Position numbers and translations under genes: made by a program. A stretch of 7,787 nt of DNA from an uncultured bacterium (GTDB lineage: Bacteria > Patescibacteria > ABY1 > SG8-24 > 2-12-FULL-60-25). The stretch lies in NCBI GenBank assembly GCA_937863195.1, contig CALMET010000015.1:1-7787 (forward strand), read 5' to 3'. Of the stretch, positions 1 to 7,400 are shown piece after piece; position 1 is the first letter of the stretch; the number at the start of each line of letters is the position of its first letter. The notes under the pieces were generated by a model. The model had not been told where the DNA came from. It saw nothing but the letters and a program-made list of their open reading frames with translations, and did no database searches.

Positions 1-1
1 A

Positions 2-1072
2 ACCGGTAGATTTGATATGATCGTATGCGATATGTTTCTTGGGCAAGAAGTCGCGCCCGTCACGGCCCAACCAAAACTCATCGAACAGATCACCCGTCTC
101 TTAGAGCCCCAAGGTCACCTTCTCGTGAACGCCTATACGCAAAACGAGATACTTGATTCGTACAAAACAGCCTTCGCTGAAGAAAAATGTAAAAAATTTC
201 ACCAAAACTGGATGGGGTTCTTTCGTCCGCATGGGAGCGGTATTCTCGGTGATGTCTGGCCCGATGAGTATATCTCGTTCATGACCTGTCCAGAATATTT
301 ACAACGAGAGTACGGCGATCGGCCTGGCTTCTCATTGGTACAGAACAGATCATCTTGGAGCACCCGACAAAACATCGGACCACTTATTTTAGAACATAGT
401 TACGGCCCAGAAGAACCAACGCTCACACCAGGGCCATGGCGCATTCATAAGTGGGATTCCTACACCCTCAAGCATCCGCCTGCGGGATGGTTTGTTGCTC
501 CTGGTTCACCATGGAGGCGCCGAACGGGCTATGCCTCGATCCCTGCTACCGGAGACGTTCACCTCGACTGGAGCGATCTCGCCAAACGCGAGCGTAAGAA
601 ATGGCTCGCTCAAGAACAGCTTGAAATTATTGAACTCGATCCTGAAACCTACTGCCAGTTTTATGCACGTTGCGACAAGTCGACGGCGATAATAGCCGGC
701 TTTACAGCAAGTATCAAACGCAAAGCCATTGCCCATAAAGAACGCTTACATCTCTATGGAGTCGTTAGGCGCGGCACAACTGATGTTATTGCGGGGCTTG
801 CGATCTTAGATATTCCTGAAATCCGCACGTCGCTTCACATCTCAGGCTTTATGCTGGATGCTGCGCGACAGACTCCCTCCAATACCGGCTTAATCGCCCA
901 TTGGTTCATGACCTCACAAGCCCGCGGGATACGCGTTTGTGATTTTGATGGATTTTATGCCAAAGGAGATGCGACCTCCTGGAAAGGTTTTTCGCGTTTT
1001 AAATCTCAATTTGGGACACGATTCATCTCTTATCAAAAAGCCTTCTTCTGCATTGCAAGAAAAAAGCAATAA
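2..1072 (+). CDS. Methyltransferase-like/FemAB-like acyltransferase fusion (5'-partial)
   Basis: The reading frame is open to the window edge, and the ATG at 17 is probably internal: the codons before it read RFD and complete the motif RFDMIVCDMFLG, which resembles the strand-4 acidic motif of spermidine-synthase-like Rossmann methyltransferases. Counting from that ATG, residues 1-40 hold this motif and a later strand (LLEPQGHLLVNAY), so the SAM-binding start of the domain lies upstream of the window. Residues 60-180 are a linker or middle domain I do not recognise. Residues 184-345 look like a FemAB/GNAT-type acyltransferase: a basic segment DWSDLAKRERKKW, a strand LHLYGVV, then GLIAHWFMTSQARGIRVCDF and SWKGFSRFKSQFG, which matches the FemAB pattern of a DFGG-like turn followed by GxxRFKxxFG. 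FemAB enzymes transfer amino acids from aminoacyl-tRNA to peptidoglycan precursors; the substrate here is unknown. There is no signal peptide or membrane segment in the visible part. The gene converges on the minus-strand operon with an 11-base gap. The fold assignments are from pattern memory: FemAB/GNAT fairly likely, methyltransferase moderately likely. Confidence 0.75.
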   Translation, partial: TGRFDMIVCDMFLGQEVAPVTAQPKLIEQITRLLEPQGHLLVNAYTQNEILDSYKTAFAEEKCKKFHQNWMGFFRPHGSGILGDVWPDEYISFMTCPEYLQREYGDRPGFSLVQNRSSWSTRQNIGPLILEHSYGPEEPTLTPGPWRIHKWDSYTLKHPPAGWFVAPGSPWRRRTGYASIPATGDVHLDWSDLAKRERKKWLAQEQLEIIELDPETYCQFYARCDKSTAIIAGFTASIKRKAIAHKERLHLYGVVRRGTTDVIAGLAILDIPEIRTSLHISGFMLDAARQTPSNTGLIAHWFMTSQARGIRVCDFDGFYAKGDATSWKGFSRFKSQFGTRFISYQKAFFCIARKKQ

Positions 1073-1085
1073 CATAGAAGGTTTT
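1037..1085. terminator. Candidate bidirectional terminator between convergent genes
   Basis: A two-tier hairpin spans the ends of the convergent genes. The outer stem pairs 1037-1046 (AAAGCCTTCT) with 1076-1085 (AGAAGGTTTT), ten pairs including one G-T wobble. A 5x5 internal loop follows, then an inner stem pairing 1052-1056 (ATTGC) with 1066-1070 (GCAAT) around a nine-base A-rich loop. The plus-strand product ends in four U. The minus-strand product ends in CTTTTTG, giving a five-U tract. Both stop codons (1070-1072 plus, 1084-1086 minus) lie in or at the edge of the structure. The internal loop and the short U tracts make it weaker than a textbook intrinsic terminator. Confidence 0.5.
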
Positions 1086-1839
1086 AAGATGTTTCAATCT
1101 CTTGAAAGACTTCGAGTCGATCACGTGTTACGCCGTTTTGGCGATCGCTTTGTTTGATAGCACCTTGCGCTTGTTTAAACGATTTTACCAACTCAACCGA
1201 AGTCCTAGGATCTAATTCTGGGTGATGCGCCTTTTTGAGGACGGCGGACCACGCTTCAATCACCTCCTCCGTCGGAGGTTGGAGCGACTTCCATAACTCA
1301 ATCAGAGGCAAATGATGTTCGGCTTTTACGGGTTCACTGACCTGAAGATCTGGCACACGAGATGGAGCACTCTCACTCACCGCCACATCAGGAGCAACCA
1401 CTCCTGAAGCGGAAAACATTTTTTCAACCTGTCGTGAACGTAACTCGCTTTCAAGCATCTCCATGCGCTCATTTCGGACAAGACTCTCAGCGCCTTTAGA
1501 GAGGTGCTTGTGTTGCTTCCATTCATTTAGCTCAGTGACTAAGGCTTGCTTGTCTTGTCTGGCCAGGATTGAGCGATAGAGCGCGCGACGCGTAGCTTGC
1601 AATTCAGCGCGCAAATGTGGCGCTTTTGCCATCAGCTCATGGTCTTTATCTTGATCGAGTGACTTGATCGCTTCATCAAGAGCCGCATCATAAGCCTTCA
1701 TCATGTCACTAAAATGCGCGCGCAAAGCCCTTGCCTCAGCAAGGAGCAATGCACGCGCATCACCATGCGGCGCATCCTCAGAGAGATAGCTCCCAACTCT
1801 CTCAAAAAGCTGAGAGAAGATGCGTCGAAGGTCGGCCAT
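1084..1839 (-). CDS. Hypothetical helical protein, second gene of the O-antigen-ligase operon
   Basis: A 251-residue protein I do not recognise. It has no signal peptide, no membrane segment and no cysteine, so it is probably cytoplasmic or attached to the inner face of the membrane. Residues 1-142 are charged, Ala/Leu/Arg-rich and strongly helical (AEARALRAHFSDMMKAYDAA; later ELRSRQVEKMF), compatible with a helical bundle or short coiled coil. Residues 143-172 form a Ser/Pro/Val-rich, probably disordered linker. Residues 175-250 form a second helical part (LPLIELWKSLQPPTEEVIEAW, then ELVKSFKQAQGAIK). The start ATG lies six bases after the stop of the ligase gene and has no purine-rich Shine-Dalgarno ahead of it (the leader reads CTTAACCCTTTATG), so translation is probably coupled to the upstream gene. 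No separate promoter was seen, and the gene ends in the convergent hairpin. Its position suggests a job linked to the ligase, but the sequence shows no enzymatic motif. The reading frame is secure because of its length and operon packing; the function is unknown. Confidence 0.8.
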   Translation of the reverse strand: MADLRRIFSQLFERVGSYLSEDAPHGDARALLLAEARALRAHFSDMMKAYDAALDEAIKSLDQDKDHELMAKAPHLRAELQATRRALYRSILARQDKQALVTELNEWKQHKHLSKGAESLVRNERMEMLESELRSRQVEKMFSASGVVAPDVAVSESAPSRVPDLQVSEPVKAEHHLPLIELWKSLQPPTEEVIEAWSAVLKKAHHPELDPRTSVELVKSFKQAQGAIKQSDRQNGVTRDRLEVFQEIETS

Positions 1840-1845
1840 AAAGGG

Positions 1846-4314
1846 TTAAGGTGTTACTGGGTTCGTAGGGTTCTGAGTCTGAATTGGTTCTTGAATTGGC
1901 TCAGGGAGTGGCTGTGTTTTTGGCGCTTCTTGAGCAGCCTTGGCAACCGAGATGGCGTTTATGCGCTGTTTAACCGCGTCATTGTCTGGATACTGGGCCT
2001 GTACCGGCTTGAGGGTTTCAAGCGCTTTATCATAGAGACCTAACTCTTCTTGAAGTGCTGAGAGGTACCAACGCGCGTTTACGTTTTCTGGTGAGAACTC
2101 TACAACTTTTTCAAGAAGGTCGCGACTTTGATCTTTGCGTCCATCGCGATAGTAAAGGATCGAAAGCTCAAAGGCGACACCAACATCTTTGTTATTAAGG
2201 GTGAGGACTTTTTCTAATTCACTTACCGCATCTTTGACACGGTTTTGGCGCTCATAGACGACACCGAGCTGATAACGAGCAGGCAAATAGTCAGGCTTAG
2301 CGGTAATCGATTTCTTTAAGAAATCTTCTGCAAGAGCAAGATTTTCTTGCACCCCTTTTTGTGCTTCTGCATTTTTGGTGGCGTCTTCAGTACCCAGCGC
2401 CTTTCGATAAGCATCGGCACGAAGAAGGTACAACTTACCGATCTCACTCAAGAAGACCGGATTTTGCGGTTCACGATCTGAAGCTTCTTTGTAGTATTTG
2501 ATAGCGAATTCATCTGCGCCACGTACAAAGCTTGCTACGGATTGGTACATCAAGCCAAGATTCGACCAGTTATCAACGTTTTGTGGGTTAATCTGTGTCG
2601 CGACGATACCAAGGTCTACCGATTCTTTGATCGCAAGGTTGATCTTATTTGCGTCTTCTTCGTTTTTTGGACCAGCTTGGATCAAGCGTGCAACATTCAC
2701 AAGATTTGCCTGTGCGAGATTGCGAACATACACATCCGACATCGGATTCAATGCACGTGCGGATGAGATATCACGCATGACTTCTTCAAGATTGCCATTG
2801 GCTCTAAAGGTGCTCACAGCCTTTGTGAAGCGCATTTCTGCCAAAGCTCGTTGACCAATCAACCAAGTAACCGAGATCGCCGCTACGGCAAAGACGACAA
2901 TCTTAATCGATAAGGCACCAAAGACGATAGACGAGTTCTTCTCCCAAGTAATGGTGTTTTTAGCAACGAGAGCCGTCAGAAGCGACAAGAGCAACCAGAA
3001 AGCAAACGCATGCGCGATATTGAGGTGGGCAAAAAACGAGGTAAAGATCAGCGCAACAAAACCGGTGAATGTGACGAGATAGGCATACCACGCATCGTCA
3101 TCTCTTTCTTTAAGGAGTTGGGTAACCGCCTTAATGAGCAATGAGAGAATGAGGATTAGCCAAAGTGCAACACCGACAATACCTGTCGTTGCCAAGAGGG
3201 TGAAGAAGGTCGAATAACCACGATCAAAGCGAACATTCCAGAATGGCGAAAGGTTAACGAGCTGTACGCGATACTTCGTATAGTCGTAGATCCACGTGCC
3301 AGGACCGGTACCGAAGATGGCATGATCACGAAGAGCTTGCTTTGAGATCTCAAATGAGGCCATTGCCGAAGGAGCGACTTCACTTGCGATTGGCAATGCG
3401 ATAGGCACTTTGAACGCGAGTAATACCGCTGAAGCCACGATCAAGATACCTGGGATAATAAGACGCACTGGGCTCGTGACTTTTTTAGTGCGAGCAAAGG
3501 CCACAGCAACCATCACAATGGCACCGACGAGAATAATCGCCCAGGTTAGCCAATAATCAACCAATACGATGTATGAAAGTGAAACGATACCCGTCACCCA
3601 TACCATGCCACGAGCCGCTGTGCCCATCGGACCTTTTGAGCCGAGAAGACACACGTTGTTACGGCAACCATGAAAAGCGAGTCCTGCCGAAAGCAAGAGA
3701 GGGACGACGAGGTAGGACGCTAACGAATAGGCCGTACCAATCGTATTCATGCCCGTATTCTGAAAGACTCCGCCAAGCAAGTGAACGCCGAAAATCTGCA
3801 ATAGACCAAAGATACCGGCAAGCAATGATCCGCCCAAGAAGACAAAGAGCAAGTCATACAGCTTTTCTGTCGTGCGAACATGGTTCACGATGACAAAGTA
3901 CATGGCCATGAAAGCGAGCACCGTACCAAATGCCCAAGCGACCTGGCCTGGCGCGCCAAAAAATGAAAGCGTCTTATCTTGTGAAAAAATCGATGAAAGC
4001 AAGTATCCAAGACCAAAAAGACTCACAACAACGTGCATCCAGTGACGCGTGAGCACGAGTTTGCGCTCTGCAAGCGCCTTACCCATCCAAGCAAGTACCG
4101 CGATTGAGACAATTGGGATCAAAAGACTTTGCTTGCTCAACTCAACAGCATCGGTAAAGCTGAGGCAGACAAAAAGCGGGACGGCAAACGCTAATAAATA
4201 CAAACAACCGTTAATAACAGCGTTTAATAACTTTGCGAGACCGGGCATAGCCTTGGTAGGCTCAGGGGTTTGTACCGTTGGTGACGATTGGAGGTTGGAG
4301 AAAATATTGGACAT
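1846..4314 (-). CDS. O-antigen ligase/Wzy-family polytopic membrane protein with C-terminal TPR repeats
   Basis: A protein of 822 residues starting MSNIFSNLQS. Residues 33-488 hold about 12-13 hydrophobic segments (for example 34-52, 63-80, 92-110, 126-144, 152-175, 196-214, 238-252, 257-273, 284-301, 369-394, 409-428, 434-451, 462-486). Between the ninth and tenth lies the large extracytoplasmic loop typical of the Wzy_C/O-antigen ligase family, with GTGPGTW at 335-341 and FDRGYSTFF at 363-371 next to the membrane segment TTGIVGVALWL. Family members polymerise glycans or move them from an undecaprenyl-diphosphate carrier to an acceptor, including protein O-oligosaccharyltransferases; which applies here cannot be read from sequence. 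Residues about 580-780 are TPR-like helical pairs (NWSNLGLMY; ARYQLGVVYERQNRVKDAVS; AFELSILYYRDGRKDQSRDL; ARWYLSALQEELGLYDKALE), followed by a Pro/Gln-rich tail from about 797. The frame extends 25 codons upstream to 4389, but that ATG lies in the terminator hairpin and upstream of the promoter, so 4314 is preferred. Only a weak AGG precedes the start. It is co-transcribed with the gene ending at 1084. Confidence 0.9.
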   Translation of the reverse strand: MSNIFSNLQSSPTVQTPEPTKAMPGLAKLLNAVINGCLYLLAFAVPLFVCLSFTDAVELSKQSLLIPIVSIAVLAWMGKALAERKLVLTRHWMHVVVSLFGLGYLLSSIFSQDKTLSFFGAPGQVAWAFGTVLAFMAMYFVIVNHVRTTEKLYDLLFVFLGGSLLAGIFGLLQIFGVHLLGGVFQNTGMNTIGTAYSLASYLVVPLLLSAGLAFHGCRNNVCLLGSKGPMGTAARGMVWVTGIVSLSYIVLVDYWLTWAIILVGAIVMVAVAFARTKKVTSPVRLIIPGILIVASAVLLAFKVPIALPIASEVAPSAMASFEISKQALRDHAIFGTGPGTWIYDYTKYRVQLVNLSPFWNVRFDRGYSTFFTLLATTGIVGVALWLILILSLLIKAVTQLLKERDDDAWYAYLVTFTGFVALIFTSFFAHLNIAHAFAFWLLLSLLTALVAKNTITWEKNSSIVFGALSIKIVVFAVAAISVTWLIGQRALAEMRFTKAVSTFRANGNLEEVMRDISSARALNPMSDVYVRNLAQANLVNVARLIQAGPKNEEDANKINLAIKESVDLGIVATQINPQNVDNWSNLGLMYQSVASFVRGADEFAIKYYKEASDREPQNPVFLSEIGKLYLLRADAYRKALGTEDATKNAEAQKGVQENLALAEDFLKKSITAKPDYLPARYQLGVVYERQNRVKDAVSELEKVLTLNNKDVGVAFELSILYYRDGRKDQSRDLLEKVVEFSPENVNARWYLSALQEELGLYDKALETLKPVQAQYPDNDAVKQRINAISVAKAAQEAPKTQPLPEPIQEPIQTQNPTNPVTP

Positions 4315-4341
4315 ACCTAAAGGGCGTTTAGTAATGACGCG

Positions 4342-4368
4342 ATTATAGCATAAGTGATCATCAAACAA
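4342..4368 (-). promoter_or_regulatory. Extended -10 promoter for the ligase operon
   Basis: Read on the minus strand, TGCTATAAT (4350-4342) is a perfect extended -10 element (TGnTATAAT). The best -35 candidate, TTGTTT (4368-4363), is weak and has a short 15-base spacer, as is common when an extended -10 is present. Transcription would begin near 4335, giving a leader of about 20 bases before the ATG at 4314. This places the start downstream of the longer open frame's ATG at 4389 and supports MSNIF as the true N-terminus. The candidate -35 overlaps the end of the upstream gene's terminator. Confidence 0.65.
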
Positions 4369-4395
4369 AAAATGAACCTGTAGGTTCATTTTTTT
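4367..4395 (-). terminator. Intrinsic terminator of the giant surface-protein gene
   Basis: A perfect inverted repeat pairs 4367-4378 (AAAAAATGAACC) with 4383-4394 around the four-base loop 4379-4382. On the minus strand the GC-containing core is followed by a run of six U, the arrangement of a Rho-independent terminator. It lies nine bases after the stop codon of the large gene ending at 4404. The hairpin is symmetric, with A and T runs on both sides, so it could also stop transcription on the plus strand, although no plus-strand gene ends here. Confidence 0.8.
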
Positions 4396-4403
4396 GTTAA
4401 GGA

Positions 4404-7400
4404 TTATTCGCCTTCTGTAATAACTTCTGGCGCGGATTCTTCAACGACCGGCGCTTCAATCACCGGCTCTTCACTATCGACTTCTGGATTCTCAATGAGT
4501 TGCCCCGTTAATGGGTCGAGTTGTCCATAGGTCCCGTCAGAGTGATATTGCATGATGCCCGTCTGTGCTGGACTAACCTGCCAAGCAAACTGAATATCGA
4601 TAGGCTGGATGGTATCCATCACGATATCAAAGCCGACATCGCTCACATTTTCTAACCACCAACCGCCACTGACATTGCCCATCGCCGTTACTTGAGGTAC
4701 AGGGTAGGCCAATATACTCGTATACTTAATACTCACACGCGAACCACCTGTCGTAACCTTAGCGAAGCCTTGGCGCGCAGGGCCGCTACCCATACCAGAG
4801 CCCGTTGCAGGCGCATTCGCCATCGCATCAAGCCCCGTTTGAGGGATCCACAAGCCTGGCTGAATAAAGACCTCAACCAAACCATTGTCATCACCTTCAT
4901 AATTCTCAAGCGCATAACCAATAATCTGGCCGGCAACCGTCGCTTTTTGCGCGACACCAGGGATGGTTGAAGCCATCAATGCATCACCACGCTGAATCGC
5001 ACCACCCATCGTGGTTACCTTGGTAGGGACACGACCTGCAAGAGCAACGGGGAAAGTGCCACTTGCATTCGCACCAAGGGTAAAGCCAGCTTTTGTTGAG
5101 ATGACGCCGATTGCAATTGCCTCGTCTGCATTTGTACGCAAGATTTGGCGGTCTGCGTCTTTTGAAATCATGACTAAGTCACCAGGCTCTAATTGATCTG
5201 CAGATTCATAACGCTCAGCTAGATCAAAAGCATCATTCACTTCATAGCCATTAGCACGAACAATACCTTCTTGATCAACCGAGAACGTCGATGAGCCAAA
5301 GTTATTCTCAATAACGAAGCGTGAATTCGTTGAAGAAAGCATGTCGGTGCGCAAGGTGAAGTCATAGGCGAGCGCCATCGAGCTCGTCGTGTCCCAGCCT
5401 TCACCATGGAAGGTGAGGCCGAAAGAACCAACCGCCGTTGTCGTCGCTGTCGCACCTTCAGCGCCTACGATGACAAGATTATCCGTAACGGTGGCGATAG
5501 AACCATCCGTACCAAGAGCCGTTGCAGCGTTATAACCTGTATCAACAAACACTTCGATCGTACCCGTTACTGAGAGATCCTCGAGAGCGTAGCCGAGAAT
5601 CATACCTGGCTTGGTCGCCTTCATGGCATAACCAGGGTATTCAGAGGTTGTTAGCGGATCACCGATCTTAATCTCGCCATTGGTCATCGACACCTTGGTA
5701 GGCACACGACCTACAAGAGCGACTTGGGTCTGCGATGCTGCCGCCCAACCAAGCAAGAGACCAGGGCGCGTCGAGACAACACCCGCAATGCGGCGGTCAT
5801 AACGCGTACCACCCGACATCTCAACGGTTGCCGTAGCCGACTGATTAAAGACTAATACATCGCCAGCCTCGGCTGGACCTTCGACGGCATACATTTCAGC
5901 AAGATCAAAGTTGCTGGCATTGATCGTGCCATCAGCCATCAATGAGGTACCAAACAAACCAGACGCAGGACAAGAATCGATCGTCTGCGTGTCATCAAGA
6001 CAAAGACCTGATGAGAAGCTACCGCCTGAGTATGAGATAACAGTTCGATATTCTACGGTGTCAGTAGCAGATTCTAGACCAAAGAATGCATGCTGGTTTA
6101 CGTCCAACGAACCAGAGATATATGCGTTACCTCTACCAACAGTCAAACCACCCTGCAAGTCCATACCGCCTTGCAATACCGAAATACCTGAACCAACCTT
6201 GAGAGACTGCTTGGTATAAACATCTCCATCAAAACTTGCAGAGCCCACGGTTAACGAACCGAATTCAGCGCCAGGCGCACGAACACCGCCGAGCGAATAC
6301 TGATATTCGCCCAGATTGCTCACCACGACGATAGTATCGCCAATCATTTCAACATCAGAGAATGTCGTACCAACAACACCTTCTAACGTCTTTCTTGTAT
6401 TGGATTTAGTATCGATTACAGAAAGGTTTTGACCTACGACCGCAATGTAGCCATTTTGCGCAGCAATACGTCTTGCAGATGCATCACCCATGACATAACT
6501 CGTGCTCGTCGTCCATGAACCCGTATTATTAAACCTCACAACCGAATTCGTTTCTGGGATCGGAGCATAGTAGTACCCACCCATTGCCCTCACCTCTACC
6601 GGGCTCGCTGAAATACCATTTGACGCAGATCCTGCCGAGATACAAGCAGATCCGACATTACAGGTAAGACGTCTTAATCTTGTGGCACCTGCATCGTAAT
6701 ACGAGATAACGAACTGACCATCCGAACGCGTATCATCTTCGATAGAGATGATCCCTTGTGCAGTACCGGACACCAAGAACTGACCAACATAAGCGATAGC
6801 ATCAGACTGAGACGAACCTCTCTGAAGAGTGAATGTATAAATCGTTGTCTTGTCTCCCACCAAGATCATATTACCATTCGCATACAATACCGATGAAGTA
6901 GTGAGATCAAATGTCGACGTCGTATATACCGTATTCGACCCCAATGTGATGCTTCCATCGTATTTCAAACTTACCGATGATGAATCATCTGCATATGAAG
7001 GGCTATAATTCTTCACATTAGATGCCGAGATTCCATTTGAAAAACCGGTAATAATTGATCTGGTACGAAGCGGAAAGGTTCCGGTAGAAGCAACAGTAAA
7101 GTATGTATCACCAGAAACTGTCAGATCGACGCTTGTAGAACCCGAGAAGGCCAGCGCGGATGAGTACTCAGTCGTAACCTGCGTGCTTGATGACAATGTC
7201 TGCGAGATACCGCCAAACATCGTTACGCTACTCGCCGTAAGCGTTGACGTCACCGTAACATTACCAGCCACAAGATTTGAAGTCGTTGCATTCGTCGAAG
7301 TCACATTATTGAAGTAGCCATTAAAGCGCTGAGTGAGCGAACCAAGACTGATGCCAAGATCAGTCGCCGGCAAGAAGAATCCGTTTGACGCTGATACCGT

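Noticed and set aside
17..19. ATG at 17 as the true start of the plus-strand gene
   Set aside because: The frame is open upstream and the preceding codons RFD complete a methyltransferase motif; the gene almost certainly starts before the window.
1714..2043. Plus-strand 109-codon open frame with Trp/Leu-rich segments
   Set aside because: It spans the junction of two minus-strand genes; its hydrophobicity is a by-product of the complementary Pro/Gln-rich and charged coding sequence.
3573..3893. Plus-strand 106-codon open frame, rich in Arg and Ser, opposite the ligase
   Set aside because: It lies wholly antisense to a clear membrane-protein gene, has no protein-like domain pattern and no ribosome binding site; it is a shadow frame.
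4315..4389. A 25-residue N-terminal extension of the ligase from the ATG at 4389
   Set aside because: The ATG lies inside the terminator hairpin, the extended -10 promoter lies within the extension, and the extra residues look unlike the family; the start at 4314 fits better.
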